64,000 bases of DNA from Owenweeksia hongkongensis DSM 17368 (GTDB lineage: Bacteria; Bacteroidota; Bacteroidia; Flavobacteriales; Schleiferiaceae): NCBI GenBank assembly GCA_945907425.1, contig CAMDTE010000003.1, forward strand, positions 1 through 64,000. Direction: 5' to 3'. Shown here piece by piece: positions 9,405 through 18,818 of this stretch; within the stretch, counting starts at the first letter, position 1; the number at the start of each line of letters is the position of its first letter. The translations under genes and the position numbers were made by a program. The notes below the pieces were generated by a model. The model searched no databases, was not told where the DNA came from, and was given only the letters and a program-made list of their open reading frames with translations.

Positions 9405-9433
9405 AAAAGGGCGACCCTGCGGGTCGCCCTTTT
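9403..9433. terminator. Bidirectional Rho-independent terminator
   Basis: A perfect 9-bp stem (GGGCGACCC / GGGTCGCCC, loop TGC) is flanked by an A-run before it and a T-run after it. It can therefore stop both nth on the plus strand and the T9SS cargo gene on the minus strand. Confidence 0.9.
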
Positions 9434-9469
9434 CCATTCCATTTTTCGCGCCGGAGCGCCACAAAAAGA

Positions 9470-11491
9470 TTACTGAACAGAAACCTTCAAGGTCTTCACG
9501 GCTTGACCGTCTTTCAATGTTAAAGTATACATACCGGCGGACAAATCACCCACATACAAAGCACTGTACGTACCCGCAGAGGCATTCAATGTTTTCGCCA
9601 ACACTACTTTACCTGTCAAATCAACCAATGTAGCCTCAAACACACCCTCGGCAGAACCAAAGCTTACATTCAAGAAATCAGTGGCAGGGACAGGAGCTAC
9701 TGTAATGGTCTCCATAGCTTCCTCGTCCACAGAAATGCCCATACATGCGGCAGCTGTAGCGGAAGGACAAGTCGCTGAACGAATCCATGGATTCTCAAAA
9801 GAACGGCTAGAACTGTATCCAGTAAACCAACGGTTGTACGCTGTACCATTGACCGTAGTCAAATACATCATCGCGGAACCGGCGGCATTCTCAAAACTCT
9901 GGTCATTTTTCATGGCCACGGGCTTGGCGCCGTTGTTAGAATACATAGTGAACACGAAGAAATAAGAACCGGTTGGCAACGACAAAGGAAAGCCCGTCGT
10001 GGTACTGGTCAAATCAAAATACACATTCATCGCGATAGAATCGGCAGGGACCAAGGTCTTTTGGCTGTAGGCCAAAATAGCGTTTTGGTCAAATCCTGTA
10101 GTGAATCCATCAAAAGCAGAAGTGTCGTACACGGCCATCTCTACAATAGCGCCGCTGCGAGAACCAGTACGGCTGATGCCCACATTGACTCCAAACAAAC
10201 GCTCGGCGTTCAAGAAATCGTGACGGGCAGCAAAGGCAGAACCGTCTGTTCCAATGCTGGTTGTTCCGATGGAATTATCCCAGCGGCTGAAGTCCAATGC
10301 ATTTTTATCACTAGAAACATTTACTGTCATCGTATCGTTGTACACCAAGGTGATAGAATCCGACAAAACACGATAGGAAATACCGTAAACACCCTCCGAT
10401 GTAGGAACCCATGCAGAAGCCGTTGTGTTGAGGTCGTTGAAATCTAAAGTGTCGCCCGAAGTCAAGACAGATTTCACAGGTCCATTGATGGTTTGAACCA
10501 CCGTACCTGTGCTGTTCATAATCTTCATTTGCAATTTCACATTGGTTTGGTTACTAGAACCATTGTTGATCACGTTGCAGTCAAAAGTAATCGGGCGAAT
10601 TTGTTTCAGAGATACATTGCCCATTTTGGAGGAGCCTGCCGCTGGGCCATAAATAATGTCCACTTTGGGTGCTCCAGAAGGCAAGGCAATAAATTCCATG
10701 CGGTGTTTTGGCGTCTCGATGATTTTCAAATCGTCGACCATCCAGAAATAGTAATCACCATCAAAACGGAATCGGACTTGAACACTCGCTTGGCCTGCAA
10801 CGGCTGCAGGAATAGGTACAACGGCTACATCCGTACGAGGAGTGGCTGAGTTCACTGCAATGCCCGCATTCAGCATCACCGTGTAAGGAAACGTGGTACC
10901 GCCATTGATAGAGAAATCAATGTACGTAGCAGGAACCCCTTGGCCTGTGGGTCCGGAAAAGCGACGGTAGTACTGATTGAAAATCAAGTCCACTTCACTG
11001 TATCCCGTCAAATTGATGGTGCTGGTTGTCAAGTTTGCCGCATGAGGGGCAGCAGCCAAACCATTGCCGAAGTTTCCAGCAATTCCCGCATTGTCCAAAA
11101 AGTCAGAGTCAAAAATAACAAAACCATTGGCTGCTGTGGTGCTGAGGATGGGCAATTGACCGGTTCCTACAGGTCCTGCATAACCACCACGTGAGCCTAC
11201 GGCTACTCCTGGTGTTGTGCTAGGGCCACGGTAAGACCAAATAGCATCTGCATCCGCTGCTCCGTTGGCAGTGCCTGCATTGGTCCATGTAGAAGGAATG
11301 CCAGCAGAGAAATTCTCAGACCATACAACGGTCTCCACGCCATAGGTTGCCGGAGCAATCACTAGGTCTTTTCCAATGCGGCGTTGTTCCGATGCGTCTA
11401 CCGCACGAACATGGTCCACTCGGGTGATGGGTGATTGCGCAAATAACGCAAAACCACTAGCCATAAAGGCAAAAAGAGTAATTTTTTTCAT
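9470..11491 (-). CDS. T9SS-secreted protein with C-terminal sorting domain
   Basis: The 673-residue product has an N-terminal signal peptide (MKKITLFAFMASGFALFAQ). A jelly-roll-like module of the choice-of-anchor type follows (about residues 55-260: VWSENFSAGIPSTW to YYFWMVDDLKIIE). Next comes an Ig-like middle region. The last ~75 residues form a type A T9SS sorting domain (VAPVPATDFLNVSF, DLTGKVV, LSAGMYTLTLKDG, VKTLKVSVQ). It should cross the outer membrane by the type IX system and be anchored or released at the surface. No catalytic domain is seen, so a binding or adhesive role is likely. A CATCTTTG box lies 19 bases upstream of the ATG (11511-11518). PorX, a T9SS regulator, is encoded at 31986-33548. 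Confidence 0.92.
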   Translation of the reverse strand: MKKITLFAFMASGFALFAQSPITRVDHVRAVDASEQRRIGKDLVIAPATYGVETVVWSENFSAGIPSTWTNAGTANGAADADAIWSYRGPSTTPGVAVGSRGGYAGPVGTGQLPILSTTAANGFVIFDSDFLDNAGIAGNFGNGLAAAPHAANLTTSTINLTGYSEVDLIFNQYYRRFSGPTGQGVPATYIDFSINGGTTFPYTVMLNAGIAVNSATPRTDVAVVPIPAAVAGQASVQVRFRFDGDYYFWMVDDLKIIETPKHRMEFIALPSGAPKVDIIYGPAAGSSKMGNVSLKQIRPITFDCNVINNGSSNQTNVKLQMKIMNSTGTVVQTINGPVKSVLTSGDTLDFNDLNTTASAWVPTSEGVYGISYRVLSDSITLVYNDTMTVNVSSDKNALDFSRWDNSIGTTSIGTDGSAFAARHDFLNAERLFGVNVGISRTGSRSGAIVEMAVYDTSAFDGFTTGFDQNAILAYSQKTLVPADSIAMNVYFDLTSTTTGFPLSLPTGSYFFVFTMYSNNGAKPVAMKNDQSFENAAGSAMMYLTTVNGTAYNRWFTGYSSSRSFENPWIRSATCPSATAAACMGISVDEEAMETITVAPVPATDFLNVSFGSAEGVFEATLVDLTGKVVLAKTLNASAGTYSALYVGDLSAGMYTLTLKDGQAVKTLKVSVQ

Positions 11492-11605
11492 GTTTGGATT
11501 TTAATTGAGTCAAAGATGGCCTCCAAGATACAACAGAATTTGATCAAGAGGCCCCGTTGGAACGGAAAAGAGAGCTTTCAGACGTGTCCTAGTAAGGCGT
11601 AAAAA

Positions 11606-14467
11606 TTACACTGAACCGTAGGAATCCGTCGGGGCGCACGTGCATACCAAGTTCCGATCACCGTACGCATCGTCTACCCGACGAACCGTTGGCCAGAACT
11701 TATTGTCGGCTACATATTCTAAAGGATACGCTGCTTTTTGACGAGAATAAGGAAAATTCCATGCGTCGGAAGTGACCATACGCAAGGTGTGCGGGGCATT
11801 TTTCAACACATTGTTTGCTGCGTCCACTGTGCCTATGAGCACCTCTTCTATCTCCGCCCGTATCTGAAGCAGTGCATCGCAAAATCGATCCAACTCTGGT
11901 TTGGACTCCGATTCTGTGGGCTCAACCATCAATGTACCCGCCACTGGAAAGCTAACGGTTGGCGCATGAAATCCGTAGTCCATCAATCGTTTTGCAATAT
12001 CCGTCACCTCTATGCCTCCATCGCGTTTGAACGGACGGCAGTCCAAAATCATTTCGTGTGCGCAACGATCGTTGTTCCCGGTGTATAAAATAGGAAAGGC
12101 CTTTTCCAATCTAGCCTTCATGTAATTGGCATTGAGGATGGCGTATTTCGTCGACTCTTGCAATCCTTCGCCGCCCAACATTTTGATGTACGCATAGGAA
12201 ATCAACAACACCAGGCTGGAGCCATACGGAGCCGCAGAAACGGCCGAAATGGCTTTTTCTCCCCCTGTTTTCAGTAAAGGATGACCCGGTAAAAAAGGAG
12301 CCAAATGAGATTTTACACAAATAGGGCCTACACCCGGACCTCCCCCTCCGTGCGGAATGGCGAATGTCTTGTGCAAATTCAAATGACACACATCGGCACC
12401 AATCATGCCCGGAGAAGTAAGCCCCACTTGAGCATTCATATTGGCACCGTCCATGTACACCTGTCCTCCGTGTCCATGAATGATGTCCGTAATTATTCTC
12501 ACATCCTCTTCAAATACCCCGTGCGTTGACGGATAGGTAATCATCAAACAACTCAATCGGTCGCTGTATTTTTCCGCTTTCATTTGCAGATCAGCCACAT
12601 CGATATTGCCTCGCTCATCGCACGCGGTCACTACGACCTCCATACCCGCCATAACCGCAGAAGCCGGATTGGTTCCGTGAGCGGAGGAAGGGATAAGAGC
12701 CACATTCCGGTGTTCGTCCCCGCGCGATTGGTGGTACGCGCGAATCACCAGCAATCCAGCGTACTCTCCCTGGGCCCCAGAATTAGGCTGAAGAGAAGTG
12801 GCGTCAAAACCTGTTACCTCGGCCAAATCTTTTTCGAGCGCGGAAATGACCGCCGCGTATCCCGCTGCCTGATCAGAAGGAACAAAAGGATGTATTCCAC
12901 CCCACGCAGGCCAGCTCAACGGGAGCATTTCTGTGGCCGCATTCAATTTCATGGTGCAACTGCCCAGGGCAATCATGGAATGATTCAAAGACAAGTCCTT
13001 CCGCTCCAATTTTTTGATGTAGCGCATCATATCAGATTCTGACTTGAAGGAGTTGAAAACGGCATGGGTAAGGAACGGAGAAGTGCGCTGAACCTTATCC
13101 GACAAAGGAGAAACTCCTGTTTTCACCGAGGCGTCGGGTCGTTGTTTCGCTTCTGCAAAAGCGGCTACCAAATCCACCAAGTCATCGGCGGTTGCCGTTT
13201 CGTTCAAGGAAATCAATAGTCGGCCCTCTGTATACCCCACATTGATTCCGCGTGCCTCCGTCGCTTGACGCACAGACGCTTGGAGCGCAGCATCGGCCGT
13301 CAGGGACAAAGTGTCAAAATACATTGTGTTTTCTTGCGTGTATCCCAATGCTTTCAAAGAAGCGTCTAGATCACAGGCCAGGCCGTGCACTCGAAGGGCA
13401 ATTTCTTTCAAGCCCGCCGGGCCGTGGTAGACGGCATACATTCCTGCCATTACAGACAACAGGACTTGTGCTGTGCAAATATTCGAGGTGGCGCGGTCCC
13501 GCTTGATGTGCTGTTCTCGTGTCTGCAAAGCCATACGCAGAGCGGGTTGTCCGTCCGTGTCAATGGTCCGTCCAATGATTCGTCCCGGCATGAAACGCTT
13601 GTATTCTTCCTTGCTAGAAAAATAGGCCGCATGCGGGCCCCCAAAACCCAAGGGAATTCCAAAGCGCTGAGTAGTTCCTAGAACCACATCTGCTCCCCAG
13701 CTCCCGGGAGACTCTAGCAAGACCAAACTCAATAGGTCAGCTGCAACGGCCACTCGGATTTCATGGGCAGCGCAAACGGAAACAAAAGCGGCCCCGTCTT
13801 CTACCTCGCCCAGGGCATTGGGATACTGAATCAATGCGCCAAAAAAAGCATCGGAAGGTTGAAATTCCAACGGATTTCCTTCGATTATTTGCACCCCGAG
13901 TGGCACCCCGCGGGTGTGCAACAACGCTTTGACTTGAGGCAGTGCGTTTTCATCCAAAAAGAACCGGTTGGCTTCTCTTTTTTGTTGTTCGCGGCTGCGG
14001 GCTGCCAAAAGCAGCGTCATAGCCTCTGCGGCTGCCGTCGCTTCATCCAACAAGGAGGCATTCGCCAATTCCATTCCCGTCAAATCAATGATCATGGTTT
14101 GAAAATTGAGCAGCGCTTCCATTCGGCCTTGGGCAATTTCCGCTTGATAGGGTGTGTACGCCGTGTACCAACCTGGGTTTTCCAATATGTTGCGCTGAAT
14201 TACACTTGGCAACGGACTAGCATGGTAGCCCAACCCTATAAAACTGCGGAATATTTTATTTTTCTCTGAAAGGCCGTGGATATGGTATAAATACTCGGCT
14301 TCTGTCATGGGCTGCCCCGTTTTCAAAGGAGATTTCAACCGAATGGAAGCAGGAACTGTTTGTTCTATCAGTTCATCCACCGATGATACCCCCACGATTT
14401 TCAGCATTTCTTGTGTTTCTGAAGCGCTGGGGCCAATGTGCCGATAACTGAATTTCTGAGTATTCAT
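11606..14467 (-). CDS. gcvP: Glycine dehydrogenase (decarboxylating), P protein of the glycine cleavage system
   Basis: This PLP enzyme decarboxylates glycine and passes the aminomethyl group to the H protein. The 953-residue protein is the single-chain form with both halves fused. The PLP lysine lies in LNLHKTFAIPHGGGGPGVG at roughly residue 690-700. Other landmarks are the N-terminal FSYRHIGP and the segment LQPNSGAQGEYAGL. The T and H proteins are not adjacent. A TATTTTTG box sits 25 bases upstream of the ATG, which gives an ordinary leader. There is no room for a glycine riboswitch in the 74-base gap to the divergent kynU. Confidence 0.98.
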   Translation of the reverse strand: MNTQKFSYRHIGPSASETQEMLKIVGVSSVDELIEQTVPASIRLKSPLKTGQPMTEAEYLYHIHGLSEKNKIFRSFIGLGYHASPLPSVIQRNILENPGWYTAYTPYQAEIAQGRMEALLNFQTMIIDLTGMELANASLLDEATAAAEAMTLLLAARSREQQKREANRFFLDENALPQVKALLHTRGVPLGVQIIEGNPLEFQPSDAFFGALIQYPNALGEVEDGAAFVSVCAAHEIRVAVAADLLSLVLLESPGSWGADVVLGTTQRFGIPLGFGGPHAAYFSSKEEYKRFMPGRIIGRTIDTDGQPALRMALQTREQHIKRDRATSNICTAQVLLSVMAGMYAVYHGPAGLKEIALRVHGLACDLDASLKALGYTQENTMYFDTLSLTADAALQASVRQATEARGINVGYTEGRLLISLNETATADDLVDLVAAFAEAKQRPDASVKTGVSPLSDKVQRTSPFLTHAVFNSFKSESDMMRYIKKLERKDLSLNHSMIALGSCTMKLNAATEMLPLSWPAWGGIHPFVPSDQAAGYAAVISALEKDLAEVTGFDATSLQPNSGAQGEYAGLLVIRAYHQSRGDEHRNVALIPSSAHGTNPASAVMAGMEVVVTACDERGNIDVADLQMKAEKYSDRLSCLMITYPSTHGVFEEDVRIITDIIHGHGGQVYMDGANMNAQVGLTSPGMIGADVCHLNLHKTFAIPHGGGGPGVGPICVKSHLAPFLPGHPLLKTGGEKAISAVSAAPYGSSLVLLISYAYIKMLGGEGLQESTKYAILNANYMKARLEKAFPILYTGNNDRCAHEMILDCRPFKRDGGIEVTDIAKRLMDYGFHAPTVSFPVAGTLMVEPTESESKPELDRFCDALLQIRAEIEEVLIGTVDAANNVLKNAPHTLRMVTSDAWNFPYSRQKAAYPLEYVADNKFWPTVRRVDDAYGDRNLVCTCAPTDSYGSV

Positions 14468-14492
14468 AGTCTACTGATTGCAAAAGAGTCCA

Positions 14493-14500
14493 CAAAAATA
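14493..14500 (-). promoter_or_regulatory. TAnnTTTG -7 box (TATTTTTG) for gcvP
   Basis: This is an exact consensus match on the minus strand, 25 bases before the gcvP ATG. It represents the normal-leader class in this window. Confidence 0.5.
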
Positions 14501-14541
14501 ATCCAAAATGGGCTACCTTGCAGCGCACCGAAAGGGACTCT

Positions 14542-15828
14542 ATGGCTCAGTTATTCACACGTTATTTACCGATCGAGCAAGCCCTTGCTTTGGATCAATC
14601 GGACCCTCTATCGGGTGCGCGTCGATTGTTCTTCGTACCTCCTTTTGGAGAGGGTGATAGTATTTATTTGACCGGGAATTCGCTCGGCTTACAGCCTCGC
14701 TCAGCCCAAGCCTACCTTCAACAAGAACTCGACGACTGGAAGACGTTGGGCGTAGAGGGACACTTTCATGCAAAAAACCCGTGGATGCCCTACCACGAAA
14801 GCTTGGCCCCCTCGCTCGCGCGTTTAGTCGGCGGACTCCCCTCTGAAGTAGTGGCCATGGGTTCATTAACCCACAATCTACACCTCGCACTCGCTAGCTT
14901 TTACAAACCCTCCGGCAGCCGAACAGCCATACTAACCGAAGAGAAGTCCTTCCCGTCCGACCGATATGCTTTGACCTCGCACATTCAATGGCACGGGCTC
15001 CATGCAGCGACCGAATTGATCGAAGTTCCACCGATGGAGAACGGAAAGCCGCATTCGGAAGAGACTATTTTGCGAACCATCGATACCCACGGTGACCGCA
15101 TCGCCCTTTTTCTTTTTGGCGGTGTCAATTATTTCACGGGGCAGGTTTTTTGTATGGAGAAAATTACCCGAGCGGCTCAAGCCAAAGGAATCATCGTCGG
15201 TTGGGACTTGGCCCACGCGATCGGTAACGTTCCCCTGCAGCTTCACCAATGGAATGTGGATTTCGCGGCATGGTGCTCCTATAAATATTTGAACTCCAGC
15301 CCAGGAGGAGTGGGCGGATTGTTTGTACACGAGCGACACCACCACGACAAATCGTTGACACGACTGGCCGGTTGGTGGGGCCAAAACAAAGACCGTCGCT
15401 TTTTGATGGAGCCGGATTTTGATCCGATTCCATCAGCAGAAGCTTGGCAAGTCAGCAATGCTCCCATTTTAAGTATGGCTGTCCACCGTGCGGCCTTGGC
15501 TATTTTTGATGCCTACGATTTATCCCTGTTGCGACAGAAAAGTTTAGCACTCTCTCAGGCATTGATAGGCATCCTAGACAATGCCGCTGTTGTGACCGGG
15601 GAACCTATTGAAATTTTTACTCCCCGAGAAGAAGCACACCGCGGCAGTCAAATCAGTGTGCGCTTTCCCAAACGAGACAAGGCTTTTTTCAATGCACTCA
15701 CCCAAAAAGGGGTTGTTGCCGATTGGAGAGAGCCGGATTGCATCCGCATGGCACCGGTTCCTTTGTACAACTCTTTTGAGGATTTGTCTCGCCTAGAAAG
15801 CTTAATTCTTGAATTATTGTCCCAATGA
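14542..15828 (+). CDS. kynU: Kynureninase
   Basis: The enzyme cleaves 3-hydroxykynurenine (or kynurenine) to 3-hydroxyanthranilate (or anthranilate) plus alanine, using PLP. The 428-residue sequence shows family landmarks: YLTGNSLGLQP near residue 50, WDLAHAIGN with the PLP-contacting Asp, and the PLP lysine in WCSYKYLNSSPGG. The ATG at 14542 (MAQLF) is preferred to an open-frame extension at 14518, because homologs begin near here. Its stop overlaps the start of kmo in an ATGA arrangement, so the two form an operon of the tryptophan-to-quinolinate (NAD) route. Confidence 0.96.
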   Translation: MAQLFTRYLPIEQALALDQSDPLSGARRLFFVPPFGEGDSIYLTGNSLGLQPRSAQAYLQQELDDWKTLGVEGHFHAKNPWMPYHESLAPSLARLVGGLPSEVVAMGSLTHNLHLALASFYKPSGSRTAILTEEKSFPSDRYALTSHIQWHGLHAATELIEVPPMENGKPHSEETILRTIDTHGDRIALFLFGGVNYFTGQVFCMEKITRAAQAKGIIVGWDLAHAIGNVPLQLHQWNVDFAAWCSYKYLNSSPGGVGGLFVHERHHHDKSLTRLAGWWGQNKDRRFLMEPDFDPIPSAEAWQVSNAPILSMAVHRAALAIFDAYDLSLLRQKSLALSQALIGILDNAAVVTGEPIEIFTPREEAHRGSQISVRFPKRDKAFFNALTQKGVVADWREPDCIRMAPVPLYNSFEDLSRLESLILELLSQ

Positions 15829-17156
15829 AAAAAGCAACAGTTGTTGGCGCTGGTTTGGTAGGTTCCTTATGGGCTGTGTTGTTGGCCAAACGAGGCTATC
15901 GGGTAGATATGTACGAAAGGCGGGCAGATTCGCGCAAAGCGGGATACACCGGTGGTCGCAGTATCAATTTGGCCTTGAGCGATCGCGGCTGGAAAGCATT
16001 GGACAGAGCGGGTCTCAAAGAGGCCATTGCCAAAGAAGCCATTCCGATGTTTGCACGCACCCTACATGCCCTCGACGGGACACTCACGAAACAGCCCTAT
16101 GGACGCCCTGATCAAGCCATTTACTCCGTATCCCGCAGCGGATTAAACGAGAGTCTCCTTTCGTTGGCTGATCAATTCGAACACGTTCACTTGCATTTTG
16201 AACACAAATGCACCGATGTCGATTTGGAAACGGGTGCCGCTACATTTGAAAATACGCAAGGAGAATTAACAACCAGTACGCCGGGTTTGTTGTTTGCCAC
16301 CGACGGTGCTTACAGCGCTGTGCGTAGCGCCATGATAAAAACGGATCGGTACCAGTTTCAACAACAGTATATCGATCACGGATACAAGGAGTTGCACATT
16401 CCCGCCGCCTCAGACGGTTCTTTCCAAATGGAAAAAAACGTCTTGCATATATGGCCGCGTGGGGGATACATGTTGATTGCTCTGCCTAACCCGGACGGTA
16501 GTTTTACGCTCACCCTTTTCTTCGCCTGGGAAGGGGAAGAGAGCTTTGCCTCTCTTCGCACCTCCGGTGAGGCGGAATCCTTTTTTCAACGCGTTTTTCC
16601 GGATGCTTTGGCCCTGATGTCAGACTTCCAAGAGCAGTGGAACGCTAATTCAGCCAACAGTTTGGCCATTATGCGTTGTGATCCGTGGCAATTCAACGGC
16701 ACAGTGGCCTTGATTGGTGACGCGGCCCACGCCATCGTCCCGTTTTATGGGCAAGGCATGAATGCCGGGTTTGAAGACTGTACTGTTTTGGATGATATGC
16801 TTCAAGAGTGGGGAGAAGACTGGCAAAAAATCCTCCCTGCGTATAGCAAAATGCGCAAACCCAATGGCGACGCAATAGCCGAACTGACGCTTCTTAATTT
16901 TATTGAAATGCGCGACTTGGTCGGGAAACCTTCCTTTTTGTTGCAAAAGAAAATCGAAGCCCATTTTGCTGGAAAGCACCCCGATCGTTGGACCCCGCTC
17001 TACACTCAAGTCACTTTTTCTCATACCCCGTATGCGGAAGCTTTGGCCAACGGAAAAAAACAAAACGCCCTCATGGCGGAGGTATTGGCCCTGGAGGGTA
17101 TTGAAGAGCGGTGGGATTCACCGGAAGTGGAACAGTTTATTCTGGACCGTCTTTAA
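15825..17156 (+). CDS. kmo: Kynurenine 3-monooxygenase
   Basis: This FAD enzyme hydroxylates L-kynurenine with NADPH and O2 to 3-hydroxykynurenine. The 443-residue protein starts with the dinucleotide-binding motif VVGAGLVGSLWA, followed by GRSINLALSDRG. The second flavin motif is IGDAAHAIVPFYGQGMNAGFED near residue 300. The C-terminal region, as in other family members, is probably membrane-associated. Its ATG overlaps the kynU stop by four bases. With kynU it makes 3-hydroxyanthranilate. Tryptophan dioxygenase, formamidase and 3-hydroxyanthranilate dioxygenase are not in the window. The 3' end faces mlaF with only 11 bases between stops and no hairpin. Confidence 0.96.
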   Translation: MKKATVVGAGLVGSLWAVLLAKRGYRVDMYERRADSRKAGYTGGRSINLALSDRGWKALDRAGLKEAIAKEAIPMFARTLHALDGTLTKQPYGRPDQAIYSVSRSGLNESLLSLADQFEHVHLHFEHKCTDVDLETGAATFENTQGELTTSTPGLLFATDGAYSAVRSAMIKTDRYQFQQQYIDHGYKELHIPAASDGSFQMEKNVLHIWPRGGYMLIALPNPDGSFTLTLFFAWEGEESFASLRTSGEAESFFQRVFPDALALMSDFQEQWNANSANSLAIMRCDPWQFNGTVALIGDAAHAIVPFYGQGMNAGFEDCTVLDDMLQEWGEDWQKILPAYSKMRKPNGDAIAELTLLNFIEMRDLVGKPSFLLQKKIEAHFAGKHPDRWTPLYTQVTFSHTPYAEALANGKKQNALMAEVLALEGIEERWDSPEVEQFILDRL

Positions 17157-17167
17157 ATCCCGATTTG

Positions 17168-17926
17168 CTACCCTCGCAGCGCCTCTCGGACGCGCTTCAT
17201 GAGATGAGATCGAAAGACATAATCCTGCACGTCGGGCGTATCGGCACGAAGTATCTCCTCCTTACTACCCTCCCAAACTTTCAATCCTCCCTTCAACAAC
17301 ATCACGTGCTCTCCGATTTCTAAAACCGAATTCATGTCGTGTGTATTGACAATGGTCGTCATCCCGTACTCTTGGGTAATGTCCTGAATCAAATTATCTA
17401 TCACCATAGCGGTTTCTGGATCCAGTCCGCTGTTGGGCTCATCACAAAATAAGTATTTAGGATTCAACACGATAGCGCGCGCAATGGCCACTCTTTTTTG
17501 CATTCCACCGGATAGTTCAGCGGGAAATTTTTGCGCCGCGTTCTCGATACGGACACGATCCAAACAAAAATGCACCCGGTCCATTTTCTCCTCTTCCGAG
17601 AGAGAAGTAAAAAAATCGAGTGGCATTTTTACATTTTCCGCTATGGTGGACGATGTAAACAGGGCGCTGCCCTGAAATACCATTCCCATTTCTTGCCGAA
17701 GTTTTCTAGCCTCCTGGGGCACCATAGAAAGGATGTCTCGACCATCAAAAGCAATGGAGCCGGCCTCTGGATGAAGTAGTCCCAGCATGGATTTGAGCAT
17801 GACCGTCTTGCCAGAACCGCTCGATCCGATGATCAAGTTGCATTTGCCCGTGTGCATGACAATATCCAAACCCTTCAACACGGACTGGTCTCCAAAGGAC
17901 TTGTGCAAATTTTTTACTTCTATCAT
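17168..17926 (-). CDS. mlaF: MlaF-like ABC transporter ATPase (lipid transport)
   Basis: This is the ATPase of an MlaEF-type lipid transporter that moves phospholipid between the inner and outer membranes. The 252-residue protein has Walker A GSSGSGKT (residues 34-41), the signature LSGGMQKRVAIARA, Walker B YLFCDEPNSGLDP and the H-loop NTHDM. PNSGLDP is characteristic of this subfamily. I start it at the ATG at 17926, which overlaps the mlaE stop in an ATGA junction. The much longer open frame upstream runs through mlaE in another frame and is not real. No MCE-domain (MlaD) gene is adjacent. Confidence 0.93.
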   Translation of the reverse strand: MIEVKNLHKSFGDQSVLKGLDIVMHTGKCNLIIGSSGSGKTVMLKSMLGLLHPEAGSIAFDGRDILSMVPQEARKLRQEMGMVFQGSALFTSSTIAENVKMPLDFFTSLSEEEKMDRVHFCLDRVRIENAAQKFPAELSGGMQKRVAIARAIVLNPKYLFCDEPNSGLDPETAMVIDNLIQDITQEYGMTTIVNTHDMNSVLEIGEHVMLLKGGLKVWEGSKEEILRADTPDVQDYVFRSHLMKRVREALRG

Positions 17927-18669
17927 TTGAGCAAAAGGTCTGTCAGGATGTAGTTGAACACAATGATGGTCAGTATAGAGGCAATCACCGCTTTCGTACT
18001 CGCTTTTCCCACTTCCAATGCTCCCCCTTTGACCCGGAAGCCAAAATAAGAACTGATACTTGAAATGAAAAAAGAGAAAATCAACACCTTCGTCATAGAA
18101 TACACAATGTAAAAGGTATTGAACTCCAATCGCAATCCTTGAATGAAATCGCCCGGCGCTAGCATTTCCAACCACCATCCGGCCAAGTAACCGCCGAGCA
18201 ATCCGGAAAACATGGCAAAAATCAAATTAATGGGACTGAACAAGACAAAGGCGACAATTTTCGGCATGACCAAATAGGAAGCGGGATTGATTCCCATCAC
18301 TTCCAGTGCATCAATTTGTTCTGTGATGCGCATGTTTCCAATCGAACCACTGATGCTAGATCCCACAATTCCCGCCAATATAAGCGCCACAATGGTGGGA
18401 GCAAACTCCAACAGTATTCCTTCCCTCACCGCAATGGCAATATAATATCTAGGAATGAGGGGGTCCTCCAAATTGAGAGCCGTTTGAATGGTCAGTACGG
18501 CACCCATGAAAAAAGAAACGATAAATACCAACGGGATGGATTGCACACCCAAATCGTTGAATTCGCGCCAAAAACTTTTCAAATATTCTGATCCCTTCTC
18601 TGGTTTTTGGAAAACCTGCCGTAGAAATGCCCAATACGCACCCAGGCCAATAAGAAAACGGTATACCAT
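17923..18669 (-). CDS. mlaE: MlaE-like ABC transporter permease (lipid transport)
   Basis: This is the inner-membrane permease partner of MlaF. The 248-residue protein has the family's hydrophobic helices and the conserved LEVMGINPASYLVMPK and GSIGNMRITEQIDAL segments that mark the MlaE fold. A short amphipathic N-terminal region precedes the first membrane segment. A TAATTTCG sequence (one mismatch to the -7 consensus) ends four bases before the ATG, so it may be transcribed without a leader. It is divergent from the tiny lipoprotein gene at 18714. Confidence 0.94.
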   Translation of the reverse strand: MVYRFLIGLGAYWAFLRQVFQKPEKGSEYLKSFWREFNDLGVQSIPLVFIVSFFMGAVLTIQTALNLEDPLIPRYYIAIAVREGILLEFAPTIVALILAGIVGSSISGSIGNMRITEQIDALEVMGINPASYLVMPKIVAFVLFSPINLIFAMFSGLLGGYLAGWWLEMLAPGDFIQGLRLEFNTFYIVYSMTKVLIFSFFISSISSYFGFRVKGGALEVGKASTKAVIASILTIIVFNYILTDLLLK

Positions 18670-18713
18670 GCACCGAAATTACGGTATTTTTACCCCATTA
18701 AAACGCAGACTAT

Positions 18714-18818
18714 ATGAAACGACTCGCTTGGATAGTAGGTTTGGCTTTTGCCTTGGGACTTACGTCTTGCGGCAGTAGTCGCGGGTGCGATTGTCCTCAT
18801 TTCACGGCCAGCAGGTAA
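18714..18818 (+). CDS. 34-residue lipoprotein
   Basis: This very short gene starts with ATG at 18714 and ends with TAA at 18816-18818. The product has a signal peptide with lipobox LTSC (Cys about residue 19), leaving only some 15 mature residues, rich in Gly, Ser and Cys (CGSSRGCDCPHF). The next gene's GTG start follows the stop codon with no gap, so it is the first gene of the sprT-purK-purE operon. I recall similar tiny CDCP-containing lipoproteins in other Bacteroidota, but no function is known to me. Two extra cysteines may bind metal or form a disulfide. The clean signal peptide and tight packing support it as real. Confidence 0.75.
   Translation: MKRLAWIVGLAFALGLTSCGSSRGCDCPHFTASR

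Noticed and set aside
11551-11570. CCGTT-GG-AACGG hairpin between the T9SS cargo and gcvP
   Set aside because: The five-pair stem is weak and has no T-run in the needed direction.
12584-13042. 152-codon plus-strand open frame inside gcvP
   Set aside because: It is antisense to a highly conserved enzyme and shows no motif; it is a frame shadow.
14468-14541. Glycine riboswitch before gcvP
   Set aside because: The gap to the divergent kynU is only 74 bases and shows no aptamer-like structure.
17927-18178. Upstream extension of the mlaF open frame
   Set aside because: The extension lies inside mlaE in a different frame. Family members start at MIEVKNLHKSFG, which matches the ATG at 17926.
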